From: Flavobacteriales bacterium
GTDB taxonomy: Bacteria; Bacteroidota; Bacteroidia; Flavobacteriales_D; Parvicellaceae
Length of the DNA: 36,045 nt
NCBI GenBank assembly: GCA_024635865.1
Contig: JAGXIB010000204.1
Span: 1-36,045 of the forward strand
Direction: 5' to 3'
This document shows, in pieces, positions 24,954 to 36,026 of the stretch (positions are counted from its first letter, which is position 1; every line of letters starts with the position of its first letter). The position numbers and the translations under genes were made by a program. Below the pieces are notes generated by a model that searched no databases, was not told where the DNA came from, and worked only from the letters and a program-made list of their open reading frames with translations.

Positions 24954-25472
24954 TTACCCGTTAAATACTTTATCTAGAGTGATTCCTCTTTTTCTTGCGA
25001 CAGCGTTTGCATCTTTCATTTGTGCCAAAGCTTTGATTGTAGCTTTAACAACGTTATGAGGGTTTGAAGACCCTTGAGACTTCCCTAATACATTATGTAT
25101 CCCCGCACTCTCTAAAACTGCACGCATTGCACCACCAGCTATAACTCCTGTACCTTCAGAAGCAGGCTTTAAGAAAACCTTTGCTCCATCAGATTTGATT
25201 AAAATCTCATGAGGAACTGTATTGTTAACAACTGCTACACGAATTACATTTTTCTTAGCATCATCAATAGCCTTAGAAATTGCCTCTGTTACTTCATTAG
25301 CTTTTCCTAAACCATGTCCTACAAGACCATTTTCATCACCAACTACGACTATAGCAGAGAAACTGAAGTTACGTCCACCTTTAGTTACTTTAGTAACACG
25401 ATTGATTGTTACTAACTTATCTTTTAACTCTATTTCACTAGAGTTCATTTTTTTTGTATTCACCTTAGACAT
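24954..25472 (-). CDS. rpsE: 30S ribosomal protein S5
   Basis: A 172-residue S5. The double-stranded RNA-binding-like domain has [20 protein letters not shown] and [20 protein letters not shown]. The C-terminal domain has [20 protein letters not shown] and [18 protein letters not shown]5 contributes to decoding accuracy and helicase activity at the mRNA entry. Seven bases separate it from rplR. Confidence 0.98.
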   Translation of the reverse strand: MSKVNTKKMNSSEIELKDKLVTINRVTKVTKGGRNFSFSAIVVVGDENGLVGHGLGKANEVTEAISKAIDDAKKNVIRVAVVNNTVPHEILIKSDGAKVFLKPASEGTGVIAGGAMRAVLESAGIHNVLGKSQGSSNPHNVVKATIKALAQMKDANAVARKRGITLDKVFNG

Positions 25473-25479
25473 AGTATTA

Positions 25480-25833
25480 TTAAAATTTTAATCCTTTTTC
25501 TCTAGCTGCTTCAGCTAATGCTTGAACTCTTCCGTGGTATAAAAAACCATTCCTATCAAAGACACAAGTTTCAATTCCTGCACTTAATGCTTTTTCAGCT
25601 ATTTCAGCACCAATCATTTTCGCTTGCTCAATTTTATTTGTTTTTTGAGCACTTTCATTTTTAAGAGATGAAGCCGATAACAAAGTTTTACCTGTTACAT
25701 CATCAACCATTTGAACATAAACTTGTCTGTTACTTCTAAAGATAGACAACCTAGGTTTTTGTTCAGTTCCGCTGATATTCTTACGAATTCTTTTTTTAAT
25801 TCTTATTCTTCTTTCTAATTTCGATAAAGCCAT
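25480..25833 (-). CDS. rplR: 50S ribosomal protein L18
   Basis: A 117-residue L18. A basic start ([18 protein letters not shown]) leads to [20 protein letters not shown] and ends in [20 protein letters not shown] followed by EKGLKF. It binds 5S rRNA. It lies between rplF and rpsE in the spc operon. Confidence 0.98.
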   Translation of the reverse strand: MALSKLERRIRIKKRIRKNISGTEQKPRLSIFRSNRQVYVQMVDDVTGKTLLSASSLKNESAQKTNKIEQAKMIGAEIAEKALSAGIETCVFDRNGFLYHGRVQALAEAAREKGLKF

Positions 25834-25857
25834 TTTCTAATGTATTAATTTCAAGAA

Positions 25858-26409
25858 TTAACCAGCTGTTTTACCAGCTTTTCTTCTAATTTCTTCACCT
25901 TGAAAACGAACACCTTTTCCTTTGTAAGGTTCTGGTTTTCTCAATGATCTAATTTTCGCTGCAACCTGACCAACTAATTGTTTGTCGTGAGATGTTAACT
26001 TAATTAAAGGACTCTTTCCTTTAGCAGATTCTGTTTCTAACTTAACTTCAGCTGGAACTTCAAATACTATTGGATGAGAATAACCTAAAGCTAACTCTAA
26101 TCTCTGCCCATTATTAGAAGCTCTGTATCCAACTCCTACTAATTCTTGCACTTTTGTAAAACCTTCATTTACTCCTTCAACCATATTAAAAATCAAAGCT
26201 CTAGACAAACCATGTTGTGCTTTTGCTTCTTTAGTTTCTGAAGTTCTTTCTAAGGTTAATTCTCCTTCACTCAATTTTAAATTAATATTCATATTAATTT
26301 TTTGAGTTAACTCTCCTAATTTACCTTTTACAGTTACCGTGTTATCATCTGAAACTGTTAAAGTTACATCTGACGGTATAGTTACTGGTGCCTTTCCTAT
26401 TCTTGACAT
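25858..26409 (-). CDS. rplF: 50S ribosomal protein L6
   Basis: A 183-residue L6 with two repeated alpha/beta domains. It opens MSRIGKAPVTIPSDV, has VGVGYRASNNGQRLELALGY in the middle, and ends with the signature RKPEPYKGKGVRF and EEIRRKAGKTAG. It sits near the factor-binding centre. It lies between rpsH (18 bases) and rplR (24 bases). Confidence 0.98.
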   Translation of the reverse strand: MSRIGKAPVTIPSDVTLTVSDDNTVTVKGKLGELTQKINMNINLKLSEGELTLERTSETKEAKAQHGLSRALIFNMVEGVNEGFTKVQELVGVGYRASNNGQRLELALGYSHPIVFEVPAEVKLETESAKGKSPLIKLTSHDKQLVGQVAAKIRSLRKPEPYKGKGVRFQGEEIRRKAGKTAG

Positions 26410-26427
26410 TTCTAAAATTCTTTTATA

Positions 26428-26829
26428 TTAATGAACGTAGCAAAGTACTTCACCACCTACATTTTCTTTTCTCGCTTCCTTATCTGTAATTACTCCTTTT
26501 GAAGTTGAGATAATTGCAATACCTAAACCATTTAAAACACGTGGTAAATTGTCGCTACCAGCATATTTTCTCAATCCGGACTTACTTACTCTAGATAAAT
26601 TTGAAATAGCAGACTCTTTAGTTTGAGCGTTATATTTTAATGCAATTTTGATCACCCCTTGTTTGTTGTCATCAGTAAATTTATAATTTAAAATATACCC
26701 TTTCTCAAAAAGAATTTTTGTTATTTCTTTCTTTAAATTTGAAGCTGGTATTTCTACTACTCTGTGATTAGCCTTAATTGCGTTACGCAATCTAGTTAAA
26801 TAATCAGCTATTGGATCAGTAATTTTCAT
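26428..26829 (-). CDS. rpsH: 30S ribosomal protein S8
   Basis: A 133-residue S8. The N-terminal [20 protein letters not shown] precedes [15 protein letters not shown]. The C-terminal [20 protein letters not shown] and [15 protein letters not shown] include the conserved S8 signature. In E. coli S8 represses the spc operon at rplE; no such site was examined here. It follows rpsN. Confidence 0.98.
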   Translation of the reverse strand: MKITDPIADYLTRLRNAIKANHRVVEIPASNLKKEITKILFEKGYILNYKFTDDNKQGVIKIALKYNAQTKESAISNLSRVSKSGLRKYAGSDNLPRVLNGLGIAIISTSKGVITDKEARKENVGGEVLCYVH

Positions 26830-26850
26830 ATTCTAATTTCTTTTTTCTAA

Positions 26851-27138
26851 TTACCAGCTAGCTTTAGTTATTCCTGGTATCTTTCCAGACAACGCCATTT
26901 CTCTAAAAGTAACACGTGAGATTCCAAATTGTCTCATATATCCTCTAGGACGCCCAGTTAACTGACAACGATTATGTTTTCTAATATACATTGAGTTTAA
27001 AGGAAGTTTTTGTAATGCTAACATAGCATCCCAATCACCATCGGCAGCAGCTTTTCTTAAAGTTGCTCTTTTTTCAGCATAACGATCTGTTAATTTAGAA
27101 CGTTTAAGCTCTTTTGCTTTCATTGATTCTTTAGCCAT
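26851..27138 (-). CDS. rpsN: 30S ribosomal protein S14
   Basis: A 95-residue S14. It opens [15 protein letters not shown] and ends with [20 protein letters not shown] and [15 protein letters not shown]. It is the form without the CxxC zinc pair. I place the start at 27138. A longer frame from 27168 would add ten hydrophobic residues ([10 protein letters not shown]) encoded across the end of rplE, which no S14 has. The gap to rplE is then 4 bases. Confidence 0.97.
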   Translation of the reverse strand: MAKESMKAKELKRSKLTDRYAEKRATLRKAAADGDWDAMLALQKLPLNSMYIRKHNRCQLTGRPRGYMRQFGISRVTFREMALSGKIPGITKASW

Positions 27139-27142
27139 CTCT

Positions 27143-27691
27143 TTATTTTTTAGTAAAAGGAAAACCAAATTGCTCTAATAAAGCTCTTCCTTCTTCGTTA
27201 GTATCAGCTGATGTAACAATTGTTATATCCATTCCTAATATTCTATTTACTTGATCAATATCGATTTCAGGAAATATAATATGCTCTTTAATACCAATGG
27301 TAAAGTTACCTCTTCCATCGCCATTAGATTGAACTCCTCTAAAATCTCTTGTTCTTGGCAAAGATACAGAAATTAATCGATCTAAAAATTCGTACATTTT
27401 CCCTCTACGTAGAGTTACTTTAGTACCAACTGGCATCCCTTTTCTTAACTTAAAGTTAGAGATATCTTTTTTAGATAGACAAATTTGTGCTTTTTGTCCA
27501 GCTATATCAGTTAACTCCTTAACAGCGGACTCAGCTATTTTCTTATCTGCAACTGCCTCTCCAATTCCTTGGCTCAAAACAATCTTTTCTATCTTCGGTA
27601 CCTGCATTACAGTTTTATAACCGAATTTTTCCTTTAGTGCTGGAACGACTTCGTTCTCATACACTCCTTCTAATCTTGGTGAATAGTTCAT
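27143..27691 (-). CDS. rplE: 50S ribosomal protein L5
   Basis: A 182-residue L5. [20 protein letters not shown], then [12 protein letters not shown] and [17 protein letters not shown] are typical, as is [13 protein letters not shown] near the end. L5 binds 5S rRNA and contacts P-site tRNA. Its start codon overlaps the rplX stop by one base (TAATG), indicating translational coupling. Confidence 0.98.
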   Translation of the reverse strand: MNYSPRLEGVYENEVVPALKEKFGYKTVMQVPKIEKIVLSQGIGEAVADKKIAESAVKELTDIAGQKAQICLSKKDISNFKLRKGMPVGTKVTLRRGKMYEFLDRLISVSLPRTRDFRGVQSNGDGRGNFTIGIKEHIIFPEIDIDQVNRILGMDITIVTSADTNEEGRALLEQFGFPFTKK

Positions 27692-28020
27692 TACTTAATT
27701 ACCTCCCCTGATTTTTTAGCAAAACGAACTTTATTGTTCTTTTCGTCAAATTTATAACCAATTCTTGTCGGCTCACCCGAAACTGAATCTACTAGCATTA
27801 CATTTGAAATATGTACTCCAAAGTCTAATTCTACAATTCCTCCTTCAGGATTCGCTTTATCTGTTTGTGGTTTAACATGCTTTTTAACTTTTTTTGTTAA
27901 ACCATCAATAAATACGCGTGCCTTTTTAGCGTCGACGCTTAGGATTTCTCCTTGCTGACCTTTAGCCGCTCCAGCAATTACCTTTACGGTATCACCCTTT
28001 TTTATTTTAAAATTTTTCAT
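27691..28020 (-). CDS. rplX: 50S ribosomal protein L24
   Basis: A 109-residue L24 with a KOW domain. It opens [20 protein letters not shown] and [20 protein letters not shown], and later has [20 protein letters not shown]. The start is placed at 28020. The longer frame from 28062 would add 14 residues that overlap the 3' end of rplN and are foreign to the family. L24 starts assembly of the large subunit. Confidence 0.97.
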   Translation of the reverse strand: MKNFKIKKGDTVKVIAGAAKGQQGEILSVDAKKARVFIDGLTKKVKKHVKPQTDKANPEGGIVELDFGVHISNVMLVDSVSGEPTRIGYKFDEKNNKVRFAKKSGEVIK

Positions 28021-28033
28021 ATCCTTTAAATGA

Positions 28034-28402
28034 CTATAATACTTCAGGAGCCAAAGATACAATTTTCATAAATTGTTTATCTCTTAACTCTCTTGCAACA
28101 GGTCCAAAAATACGAGTTCCTCGCATCTCACCACCTGTATTTAACAATACTACCGCATTATCATCGAATCTAATATAAGACCCGTCTGCTCTTCTTACTT
28201 CTTTCTTTGTTCTAACTATAACAGCTTGAGAAACTTGTCCTTTTTTGACACTTCCTGAAGGTAATGCATTCTTAATAGTGACAACTATTTTATCACCAAC
28301 AGAAGCATATCTTCTTTTTGTTCCTCCTAAAACTCTTATACAAAGCACTTCTTTAGCTCCACTATTGTCTGCTACTAAAAGTCTACTTTCTTGCTGTATC
28401 AT
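28034..28402 (-). CDS. rplN: 50S ribosomal protein L14
   Basis: A 122-residue L14. [20 protein letters not shown] is the classic opening, followed by [20 protein letters not shown] and [20 protein letters not shown]. It contributes to intersubunit bridges and to the binding site of silencing factor RsfS. It lies 9 bases after rpsQ and 13 bases before rplX. Confidence 0.98.
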   Translation of the reverse strand: MIQQESRLLVADNSGAKEVLCIRVLGGTKRRYASVGDKIVVTIKNALPSGSVKKGQVSQAVIVRTKKEVRRADGSYIRFDDNAVVLLNTGGEMRGTRIFGPVARELRDKQFMKIVSLAPEVL

Positions 28403-28411
28403 TGTAATTAA

Positions 28412-28663
28412 TTATTTAGCTCTTTCAACTATATCTACTAGTCTCCAATTCTTTCTTTTACTTAATGGACGAGTCTCCATTATTCTAACTGTATCACCTT
28501 CGTTACAATCATTTTTCTCGTCGTGGGCTACAAACTTAGTAGTTTTTTTCATAAACTTACCATACATTGGATGTTTTACTTTTCTTTCTACTTTAACAAC
28601 GATAGATTTCTCCATTTTGTTACTTGTAACAACCCCAACTCTTTCCTTTCTTAAATTTCTCAT
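28412..28663 (-). CDS. rpsQ: 30S ribosomal protein S17
   Basis: An 83-residue OB-fold S17. It begins [20 protein letters not shown] and has [20 protein letters not shown] and [20 protein letters not shown]. It is a primary binder of 16S rRNA helix 11. Only 2 bases separate it from rpmC. Confidence 0.98.
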   Translation of the reverse strand: MRNLRKERVGVVTSNKMEKSIVVKVERKVKHPMYGKFMKKTTKFVAHDEKNDCNEGDTVRIMETRPLSKRKNWRLVDIVERAK

Positions 28664-28665
28664 AA

Positions 28666-28866
28666 CTATTTTGCTACTACAAGATTTCTGCTAGTCAATT
28701 CGGTATTTATACGAGCTATTGTTCTTCTATAATTTCTAATTTGAATTGGATTTTCCAATTCTGCTATCTTATGATTTATCTTTAACTTTGATAAAGTAGA
28801 TTTTTGTTCTACTAAAAGTTCGTTTAAATCTGCGACACTTAATCCTTTTAATTCTGTTGCCTTCAT
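28666..28866 (-). CDS. rpmC: 50S ribosomal protein L29
   Basis: A 66-residue two-helix L29. It begins [20 protein letters not shown] and ends in [20 protein letters not shown]. It lines the exit tunnel opening with L23. It lies between rplP and rpsQ in the S10 operon order. Confidence 0.97.
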   Translation of the reverse strand: MKATELKGLSVADLNELLVEQKSTLSKLKINHKIAELENPIQIRNYRRTIARINTELTSRNLVVAK

Positions 28867-28878
28867 AACTTAATAATT

Positions 28879-29295
28879 TTAAGCGTAATCTCTACGCACT
28901 ACAAACTTCGTTTTTACAGGTAACTTTTGTGCTGCTAATCTCATTGCTTCTTTAGCAACTTCAAACGGAACTCCATCACATTCAAACATGATTCTTCCTG
29001 GCTTAACTGGAGCAACCCAATGACTAGGTGCACCTTTACCTTTACCCATTCTTACTTCTGCTGGTTTTGCAGTCATCGGCTTGTCAGGAAATATTCTAAT
29101 CCAAACTTTACCTTCTCTTTTCATGTAACGAGTAACTGCAATACGAGCCGCTTCAATTTGTCTCGAAGTAATAAATGCTTCGTCTACGGTCTTGATGCCA
29201 AAAGATCCAAATGAAATTTGACTTCCTCTTTGTGCAAGTCCTTTCATTTTACCTTTCTGAACTCTTCTATATTTTGTTCTTTTTGGTTGTAACAT
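28879..29295 (-). CDS. rplP: 50S ribosomal protein L16
   Basis: A 138-residue L16. [20 protein letters not shown] opens the protein, and [40 protein letters not shown] and [14 protein letters not shown] are conserved. L16 positions the A-site tRNA elbow. It lies 23 bases after rpsC. Confidence 0.98.
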   Translation of the reverse strand: MLQPKRTKYRRVQKGKMKGLAQRGSQISFGSFGIKTVDEAFITSRQIEAARIAVTRYMKREGKVWIRIFPDKPMTAKPAEVRMGKGKGAPSHWVAPVKPGRIMFECDGVPFEVAKEAMRLAAQKLPVKTKFVVRRDYA

Positions 29296-29318
29296 TACTT
29301 AATTCTTTTAGTGCTCTA

Positions 29319-30029
29319 TTAATTTCTTTTTCTTTTTCCAGCTCCGGCACCACCTCTTTTAGATCCTCCTTTGGCCATACCAAAGTTAGGACTTAAATCT
29401 CTTTTACCGTATACCTCTCCTTTACAGATCCATACTTTAATTCCTATTCTACCATAAGTAGTATGAGCTTCGGATAAAGCATAATCAATATCAGCTCTAA
29501 AAGTATGTAATGGTGTTCTACCATCTTTATATTGTTCCGAACGTGCCATTTCAGCACCATTTAAACGACCAGAAATCTTTATCTTAATTCCTTCTGCTCC
29601 CATTCTCATGGTTGAAGCAATAGACATTTTAATCGCTCTTCTAAAAGAAATTCTTCCTTCAATTTGTCTTGCAATACTATCTGCAACTAACTGAGCTTCT
29701 AATTCAGGTCTTTTGATTTCAAAAATATTAATTTGAATTTCTTTACCTGTAATTTTCTTCAACTCTTCTTTAAGCTTATCTACTTCAGCTCCACCCTTCC
29801 CGATAATAACTCCTGGTCTAGCAGTATTAATAGTAATAGTAACTAACTTTAAAGTACGCTCAATTATCACTTTAGATACACTTGCTTTTCTAAGACGAGT
29901 ATTGATATACTTACGTATTCTGTCATCCTCAACAATTTTAGCAGAATAATCTTTTCCACCGTACCAATTAGAATCCCATCCTTTGATGAATCCTAATCTA
30001 TTTCCTATTGGATTAGTTTTTTGTCCCAT
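29319..30029 (-). CDS. rpsC: 30S ribosomal protein S3
   Basis: A 236-residue S3. [20 protein letters not shown] opens it. The KH domain carries [20 protein letters not shown], and the C-terminal domain has [20 protein letters not shown] and [15 protein letters not shown] basic Gly-rich tail ([17 protein letters not shown]) follows. S3 forms the mRNA entry site with S4 and S5. Confidence 0.98.
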   Translation of the reverse strand: MGQKTNPIGNRLGFIKGWDSNWYGGKDYSAKIVEDDRIRKYINTRLRKASVSKVIIERTLKLVTITINTARPGVIIGKGGAEVDKLKEELKKITGKEIQINIFEIKRPELEAQLVADSIARQIEGRISFRRAIKMSIASTMRMGAEGIKIKISGRLNGAEMARSEQYKDGRTPLHTFRADIDYALSEAHTTYGRIGIKVWICKGEVYGKRDLSPNFGMAKGGSKRGGAGAGKRKRN

Positions 30030-30040
30030 TAATATTGTCT

Positions 30041-30436
30041 TTACTTAGTTTTATCAATTACAAGTGTAACGTGATTTGATCTTTTTCTAATTCTGTGCGC
30101 TCTTCCTTGAGGTGCCGGCTGAATTCTTTTAAACATTCTAGCACTATCAACAAATACATCTTTAACTATTAGTCCAGCAGTAGAAGGATCAACTCCATCA
30201 TTTTTCTGCTCCCAATTATTGATAGCTGATACCAATAATTTTTCTAATCTTCCTGATGCTTCTTTTGGATTAAATTTTAAAATATTTAATGCATTATAAA
30301 CATTTTCTCCTCTAATAATATCCGCAACTAAACGCATTTTTCTTGGAGAAGTAGGACATTTATTCATTTTAGCTATAGCTGTATTATTCTTTACTTCTTT
30401 TCTAAGCTCAGCAGCTTCTCTTTTTCTTTTTCCCAT
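30041..30436 (-). CDS. rplV: 50S ribosomal protein L22
   Basis: A 131-residue L22. A charged N-terminus ([16 protein letters not shown]) precedes the family core [20 protein letters not shown] and ends with the extended hairpin region [20 protein letters not shown], which lines the exit tunnel. It lies between rpsS and rpsC. Confidence 0.98.
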   Translation of the reverse strand: MGKRKREAAELRKEVKNNTAIAKMNKCPTSPRKMRLVADIIRGENVYNALNILKFNPKEASGRLEKLLVSAINNWEQKNDGVDPSTAGLIVKDVFVDSARMFKRIQPAPQGRAHRIRKRSNHVTLVIDKTK

Positions 30437-30457
30437 TTCAATAAACTTTTAGAGTGG

Positions 30458-30736
30458 TTATCTTTTACCTTTATCTTTTTTTCCACCATGACCTCTAAAA
30501 GTACGAGTTGGTGCAAATTCTCCTAATTTATGACCTACCATATTTTCAGTTACATATACAGGAATAAATTTTTTCCCATTATAAACTGCTATAGTTAATC
30601 CTACAAACTCAGGAGTAATAGTTGAAGCTCTTGACCATGTCTTTATAACACTTTTTGATTTCGACTCTTGAGCATCATCAACTCTCTTAATAAGCTTGTA
30701 ATGTACAAATGGTGGTTTTTTTAACGATCTAGCCAT
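30458..30736 (-). CDS. rpsS: 30S ribosomal protein S19
   Basis: A 92-residue S19. [20 protein letters not shown] opens it, and [40 protein letters not shown] and [11 protein letters not shown] are conserved. It sits in the head of the 30S subunit near S13. Only 3 bases separate it from rplB. Confidence 0.98.
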   Translation of the reverse strand: MARSLKKPPFVHYKLIKRVDDAQESKSKSVIKTWSRASTITPEFVGLTIAVYNGKKFIPVYVTENMVGHKLGEFAPTRTFRGHGGKKDKGKR

Positions 30737-30739
30737 TTC

Positions 30740-31564
30740 TTATTTTTTTCTTTTTGAAATTATAAAGCGGTTTGAAGCTTTTGTTTTACTTCTTGTCTTG
30801 TATCCTTTAGCTGGTAAACCAGTTCTTGATCTTGGGTGACCTCCTGAAGACTTACCTTCACCTCCTCCCATTGGGTGATCAACTGGATTCATTACAACCC
30901 CTCTAACTCTAGGTCTTCTACCTAACCATCTTGAACGTCCTGCTTTTCCAGATCTTGTTAAACTGTGTTCTGAATTTGAAACTGCTCCTATTGTAGCAGT
31001 ACAAGTCAACAACACCATTCTAACTTCTCCAGAAGGCAACTTTACAATCGCGTACTTACCATCTCTAGCGTTTAACTGTGCATATGCTCCAGCACTTCTA
31101 ACTAAAGAAGCTCCTTTACCTGGGTAAAGCTCTACATTATGTATTACTGTTCCTAAAGGAATTTCACTTAAATATAGTGTGTTTCCAACATCAGGAGTTG
31201 CTTTTTTTCCAGACAATACTGTCTGACCAACTTCTAACCCTTCAGGAGCAATAATATATCTTTTTTCTCCATCAGCATAAAACAATAATGCTATTCTAGC
31301 AGATCTATTTGGATCGTACTCAATACTTTTAACAGTAGCAGGTATATCGTGCTTATTTCTTTTAAAATCGACTGCTCTGTATTTTCTCTTATGACCACCA
31401 CCGATATATCTCATCGTCATCTTTCCAGTATTGTTTCTACCTCCAGACTTATTCAGTCCTTTCACCAAAGATTTCTCTGGCTTTGCAGCAGTAACAGTTG
31501 AAAAGTCATCAGCAATCTTGTGCCTTTGACCTGGTGTCATTGGTTTTAATTTTCTTAATCCCAT
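30740..31564 (-). CDS. rplB: 50S ribosomal protein L2
   Basis: A 274-residue L2. It has [20 protein letters not shown] and [20 protein letters not shown]. The C-terminal signature [20 protein letters not shown] includes the His-containing peptidyl-transferase-region loop. The start is 19 bases after the rplW stop. L2 is required for subunit association and peptidyl transfer. Confidence 0.98.
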   Translation of the reverse strand: MGLRKLKPMTPGQRHKIADDFSTVTAAKPEKSLVKGLNKSGGRNNTGKMTMRYIGGGHKRKYRAVDFKRNKHDIPATVKSIEYDPNRSARIALLFYADGEKRYIIAPEGLEVGQTVLSGKKATPDVGNTLYLSEIPLGTVIHNVELYPGKGASLVRSAGAYAQLNARDGKYAIVKLPSGEVRMVLLTCTATIGAVSNSEHSLTRSGKAGRSRWLGRRPRVRGVVMNPVDHPMGGGEGKSSGGHPRSRTGLPAKGYKTRSKTKASNRFIISKRKK

Positions 31565-31583
31565 TTTTAATTAATTTCTGTTG

Positions 31584-31880
31584 TTAAATGTTTTCATACA
31601 AATCGATAATATCTCCTTCTGCAACTCTAACTACTGCTTTTTTATACAGCTTATTACGTTGAAACGAAATACCACGACTAGTTTGTTTCATTTTTCTTTT
31701 CCCACCACCATAATTCATTGTGTTCACAGAGTCAACAGCAACATTGTACAATTTCTCGATGGCGTTTTTAATCTCAATTTTATTTGAGTCTTTATTAACA
31801 ATAAAAGTGTAAGTATTATTCTTTTCACTTAACATGTTTGACTTTTCCGTCAAGATCGGTTGTTTAATAATATCTAGCAT
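31584..31880 (-). CDS. rplW: 50S ribosomal protein L23
   Basis: A 98-residue L23. It begins MLDIIKQPILTEKSNMLSEK, then NTYTFIVNKDSNKIEIKNAI and EKLYNVAVDSVNTMNYGGGK. L23 forms the docking site for trigger factor and SRP at the tunnel exit. It lies 5 bases after rplD. Confidence 0.98.
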   Translation of the reverse strand: MLDIIKQPILTEKSNMLSEKNNTYTFIVNKDSNKIEIKNAIEKLYNVAVDSVNTMNYGGGKRKMKQTSRGISFQRNKLYKKAVVRVAEGDIIDLYENI

Positions 31881-31885
31881 TTCTC

Positions 31886-32515
31886 TTACGCGTTAAATAA
31901 GTTTTCAATTTTCTCTACAGCACCTTCAGCTAAAACTAATGCGTCAGCATTAAGGATATCGAATGTATTTAACTTGTCAGCAGAAATAACTTTACTTTTC
32001 TTCAAATTTCGTGACGACAAATATACATTTCTTTCTTCATTAGCCACTACAAATAACGTTTTTTTATCAGAAATCTTTAAATTTTCTAATAATGTAACAA
32101 ATTCACTTGTCTTTGGTGAAGCAAACTTTTGATCTTCTAAAATCATAATTTGATTCTCAGTTGCTTTAAATGACAATGCAGAAGCACGAGCTAACTTTCT
32201 TAACTTCTTATTCAACTTGAAACTATAGTTTCTTGGTCTTGGTCCGAAAACACGTCCTCCACCTCTAAACAATGGATTCTTAATACTACCAGCTCTGGCA
32301 GTACCTGTTCCTTTTTGTTTTTTTATCTTTCTTGTACTTCCTTTAATCTCTGCTCTTTCTTTAGCCTTGTGCGTTCCTTGACGCTGATTAGCTAGGTAAA
32401 GTTTTACATCTAAATAAATAGCATGATCATTTGGCTCTACACCAAATACTGAATCTACTAAATTTACTTTTTTTGCTGTTGCTTTACCCTCTTTGTTATA
32501 TACTGCTAATTCCAT
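31886..32515 (-). CDS. rplD: 50S ribosomal protein L4
   Basis: A 209-residue L4. The central extended loop KIKKQKGTGTARAGSIKNPL and FRGGGRVFGPRPRNYSFKLN is diagnostic, and the C-terminal Rossmann-like part ends LVLAEGAVEKIENLF. In proteobacteria L4 represses the S10 operon; there is no sign here of the corresponding leader. Its ATG overlaps the rplC stop by one base (TAATG). Confidence 0.98.
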   Translation of the reverse strand: MELAVYNKEGKATAKKVNLVDSVFGVEPNDHAIYLDVKLYLANQRQGTHKAKERAEIKGSTRKIKKQKGTGTARAGSIKNPLFRGGGRVFGPRPRNYSFKLNKKLRKLARASALSFKATENQIMILEDQKFASPKTSEFVTLLENLKISDKKTLFVVANEERNVYLSSRNLKKSKVISADKLNTFDILNADALVLAEGAVEKIENLFNA

Positions 32516-33132
32516 TATTTCTCAAGTATTACGTATGATCCTTTCGCTCCTGGCACAGCTCCTTTGATTACGATTATGTTTTTATCAGCTAAAACTTTCA
32601 TTACTTGTAAGTTTGTAACTTTAACACGATCACCACCAGTTCTCCCTGCCATTTTCATTCCTTTAAAAACTCTCGCTGGGTAAGATGCAGCACCAATAGA
32701 ACCTGGGGCTCTTAATCTGTTGTGCTGTCCGTGAGTAGCATCTCCAACACCTCTAAAATTGTGTCTTTTTACTACCCCTTGGAAACCTTTTCCTTTTGAA
32801 GTTCCAACTGCATCTACGAATTCACCTTCTTGGAATAATTCTACAGTTACTTGATCACCTAAATTCAAATCTTTATCGAAAATTTCAAATTCAACTAACT
32901 TTCTCTTTGGAGATGTTTTTGCTTTTTTGAAATGTCCTTTTAATGCGTTAGGAGTATTTTTTTCTTTACGTTCTCCATAACCGATTTGAATTGCTTCGTA
33001 TCCATCTTTTTCATGAGACTTTATTTGTGTAACAACACATGGTCCTGCCTCAATGATCGTACATGGTATATTTTTACCATCGGTACTGAATACGCTAGTC
33101 ATCCCTAATTTTTTGCCTATGATACCAGCCAT
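32515..33132 (-). CDS. rplC: 50S ribosomal protein L3
   Basis: A 205-residue L3. It begins [20 protein letters not shown] and has [20 protein letters not shown], then [16 protein letters not shown] and [16 protein letters not shown]-like residues. L3 starts large-subunit assembly and reaches the peptidyl transferase centre. It lies 17 bases after rpsJ. Confidence 0.98.
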   Translation of the reverse strand: MAGIIGKKLGMTSVFSTDGKNIPCTIIEAGPCVVTQIKSHEKDGYEAIQIGYGERKEKNTPNALKGHFKKAKTSPKRKLVEFEIFDKDLNLGDQVTVELFQEGEFVDAVGTSKGKGFQGVVKRHNFRGVGDATHGQHNRLRAPGSIGAASYPARVFKGMKMAGRTGGDRVKVTNLQVMKVLADKNIIVIKGAVPGAKGSYVILEK

Positions 33133-33149
33133 TATATTCTATTTATTAA

Positions 33150-33455
33150 TTATACTTTTATTTCTACTTCTACTCCACTAGGAAGTTCTAACTTCATTAA
33201 TGCATCAATAGTCTTTGATGAAGAGCTATAGATATCCATTAATCTTTTGTATGAACACAATTGGAATTGCTCACGCGCTTTTTTATTAACGTGTGGAGAC
33301 TTTAAAACTGTGTAAATTCTTTTGTGAGTTGGCAATGGAATTGGACCACTTACAACTGCTCCTGTTGTCTTAACAGTCTTTACGATCTTCTCAGCTGATT
33401 TATCAACTAAATTGTAGTCGTAAGATTTTAATTTGATTCTTATTTTTTGACTCAT
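33150..33455 (-). CDS. rpsJ: 30S ribosomal protein S10
   Basis: A 101-residue S10. It begins [20 protein letters not shown] and has [20 protein letters not shown], then [20 protein letters not shown]. Besides its ribosomal role, the family pairs with NusB in antitermination. It follows fusA by 20 bases, joining the str and S10 clusters directly with no tuf gene between. Confidence 0.98.
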   Translation of the reverse strand: MSQKIRIKLKSYDYNLVDKSAEKIVKTVKTTGAVVSGPIPLPTHKRIYTVLKSPHVNKKAREQFQLCSYKRLMDIYSSSSKTIDALMKLELPSGVEVEIKV

Positions 33456-33475
33456 TTGTCTAACTTCTTTAAATA

Positions 33476-35584
33476 TTAATTAGCTTCTACTTGACCTTTA
33501 GATTTAGCAATAACTGCATCTGCAATTCCTTTTGGACATTCAGAATATTTACTAAACTCCATTGTTGATGTAGCTCTACCTGAAGACATTGTTCTTAGAG
33601 CAGTAACATAACCAAACATTTCTGATAAAGGAACTAAAGCTTTAACAATTTTAGCACCATTTCTATCATCCATTCCTTCGATTTGACCTCTTCTACGATT
33701 TAAATCTCCAACTATATCTCCCATGTTTGCTTCTGGAGTAACAACTTCTATCTTCATTATTGGTTCCAATAGAACAGCTCCACAAGCTGGTGCAGCATGT
33801 TTGTATGCCATTTTAGCAGCAATTTCAAAAGATAAACCATCTGAATCGACAGCATGGAAAGAACCATCTAACAAAGTAACAGTCATACTATCCATTGAGA
33901 ATCCAGCTAAAACTCCATTCTTCATAGAATCTTTAAATCCTTTCTCAACGTTAGGTACAAATTCTCTAGGAACGTTACCACCTTTTACTTTATTAATAAA
34001 CTCTAAACCTTCTTCTCCGTCTTCACGAGGCTTAATTTCTACAACAATATCAGCAAATTTACCACGACCACCTGATTGTTTTTTATAAACTTCTCTATGG
34101 TTTGCCGCTCTTTTAATTGCTTCTTTATAGTTTACTTGAGGTTCACCTTCGTTCACCTCTACTTTAAATTCTCTTTTTAAACGATCAATTAAAACTTCTA
34201 AGTGTAACTCTCCCATTCCTGAGATAATAGTTTGCCCAGAGTCTTCATCCGTTTTTATTTGAAAAGTTGGATCTTCTTCTCCTAACTTCCCTAAAGCCAT
34301 TCCTAACTTATCTACATCAGCCTTAGTTTTAGGCTCAATAGCAATACCTATAACTGGATCTGGAAAATCCATAGACTCTAATACAATAGGGTGCTTTTCA
34401 TCACATAATGTATCTCCTGTTCTTATGTCTTTAAATCCAACACCAGCTCCAATATCACCTGTTTCAATTCTATCTAAAGCATTTTGTTTGTTAGAATGCA
34501 TTTGGAAAATTCTTGAAATACGTTCTTTCTTATTTGTTCTAGTATTTAAAACATAAGAACCCGCATCTAAAACTCCTGAATACATTCTAAAGAAACATAA
34601 CCTTCCTACGAAAGGATCTGTAGCAATTTTAAAAGCTAATGCAGCCATAGGCTCATCATTACTTGGCTTTCTGTGCAACTCTTTTTCACCATCAACTGAC
34701 ACTCCCGTAATACCATCTACATCTAAAGGAGAAGGTAAGAATGCCATTACATAGTTTAATAATGTTTGAACACCTTTATTTTTGAATGCCGAACCACAAA
34801 TGATTGGATTAATAGACATATTGATAGTTGCTACTCTAATAGCACTCATCATTTCATCTTCAGTAATCGACTCTGGATCTTCAAAGAACTTTTCCATTAA
34901 GTCATCATTGCTTTCAGCAACTGCCTCAATTAAAACATTTCTCCACTCATTAGCTTCTTCAACTAATTCAGCAGGGATGTCTTGAACTTCAAATGACATA
35001 CCATTGTCATCTCCATCCCAAACAAAAGCTTTCATTTTAATTAAATCTACTAATCCTCTAAAGTCATCTTCTGCTCCAATCGGAATAGTCAATGGAATTG
35101 GATTAGCTCCTAATCTTTCTCTTATTTGATTTATTGTACCAAAGAAATCTGCTCCAATTCTATCCATCTTGTTAATGAATCCAATTCTAGGAACACTATA
35201 TTTATCAGCTTGTCTCCAAACCGTCTCTGATTGAGGCTCAACACCACTAGACGCACAAAACAAAGCTACTGCTCCATCCAATACACGCAATGAACGCTCC
35301 ACCTCTACAGTAAAATCAACGTGTCCTGGAGTATCAATTATATTTATCTTATAATTTTCTTTTTCATATTCCCAGAATACAGTTGTTGCAGCAGAAGTAA
35401 TAGTAATCCCTCTTTCTTGCTCTTGTTCCATCCAATCCATTGTAGCAGCACCATCATGTACTTCTCCAATTTTATGAGAAACTCCTGTATAATAAAGAAT
35501 ACGCTCTGTTGTTGTTGTTTTACCAGCATCAACATGGGCCATAATCCCAATGTTTCTTGTGTACTTTAAATCTCTTTTAGCCAT
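33476..35584 (-). CDS. fusA: Elongation factor G
   Basis: A 702-residue translocation GTPase. G1 is [15 protein letters not shown] (16-30), the effector region [12 protein letters not shown]3 DTPGHVDF and G4 NKMDRIGAD. Domains II to V follow, including [20 protein letters not shown] and, near the end, [20 protein letters not shown]. It is the canonical str-operon EF-G, between rpsG (33 bases) and rpsJ. Confidence 0.98.
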   Translation of the reverse strand: MAKRDLKYTRNIGIMAHVDAGKTTTTERILYYTGVSHKIGEVHDGAATMDWMEQEQERGITITSAATTVFWEYEKENYKINIIDTPGHVDFTVEVERSLRVLDGAVALFCASSGVEPQSETVWRQADKYSVPRIGFINKMDRIGADFFGTINQIRERLGANPIPLTIPIGAEDDFRGLVDLIKMKAFVWDGDDNGMSFEVQDIPAELVEEANEWRNVLIEAVAESNDDLMEKFFEDPESITEDEMMSAIRVATINMSINPIICGSAFKNKGVQTLLNYVMAFLPSPLDVDGITGVSVDGEKELHRKPSNDEPMAALAFKIATDPFVGRLCFFRMYSGVLDAGSYVLNTRTNKKERISRIFQMHSNKQNALDRIETGDIGAGVGFKDIRTGDTLCDEKHPIVLESMDFPDPVIGIAIEPKTKADVDKLGMALGKLGEEDPTFQIKTDEDSGQTIISGMGELHLEVLIDRLKREFKVEVNEGEPQVNYKEAIKRAANHREVYKKQSGGRGKFADIVVEIKPREDGEEGLEFINKVKGGNVPREFVPNVEKGFKDSMKNGVLAGFSMDSMTVTLLDGSFHAVDSDGLSFEIAAKMAYKHAAPACGAVLLEPIMKIEVVTPEANMGDIVGDLNRRRGQIEGMDDRNGAKIVKALVPLSEMFGYVTALRTMSSGRATSTMEFSKYSECPKGIADAVIAKSKGQVEAN

Positions 35585-35617
35585 TTTGCTATATCTTATA
35601 CTTTATAAAAATCTTAA

Positions 35618-36026
35618 TTAGAATCTAAAATGAGAAAATGCTTTATTAGCTTCAGCCATTCTATGCATATCTTCTTTTTTCTTATAAGCCGCACCTTCTT
35701 CTTTTGCAGCTGCAGAAATCTCACCAGCCAATTTCTGACTCATTGATTTCTCATTTCTTTTTCTTGAAAGACCAATCAGCCACTTCATTGCCAATGAATG
35801 CTTTCTTGAATCTCTTACTGGTGAAGGTATTTGGTACGTTGCACCACCTACTCTTCTACTTCTTACTTCAACGCCTGGAGTGACATTTACTAAAGCTTTT
35901 TTCCACATTTCTAACCCGTCATTTTCTTCTGAACGTTCATTAATGATATCAATAGCATCGTAAAAGATCTTAAATGCAACGCTTTTCTTACCGTCTAACA
36001 TTAAATTATTTACAAACTTTGTTACC
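35618..36026 (-). CDS. rpsG: 30S ribosomal protein S7, N-terminus cut by the contig end
   Basis: The remaining 135 residues run from [20 protein letters not shown] through [20 protein letters not shown] to the end KAFSHFRF. Compared with full S7 (about 155-158 residues), roughly the first 22 are missing. The frame continues past 36026 only into adapter sequence, where an apparent start yields the artificial prefix MCIRDR; that start is not real. S7 organises the head of the 30S subunit. rpsL is expected beyond the contig end. Confidence 0.95.

Noticed and set aside
28245-28694. 149-codon open frame on the plus strand over rplN, rpsQ and rpmC
   Set aside because: Antisense to well-conserved ribosomal genes; hydrophobic composition is a by-product of the opposite-strand codons.
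33723-34088. 121-codon plus-strand open frame inside fusA
   Set aside because: It is entirely antisense to EF-G and has no family features.
18832-36026. Unusual gene order in the ribosomal supercluster (no tuf, no adk)
   Set aside because: This is the normal arrangement for Bacteroidota and not a novelty.
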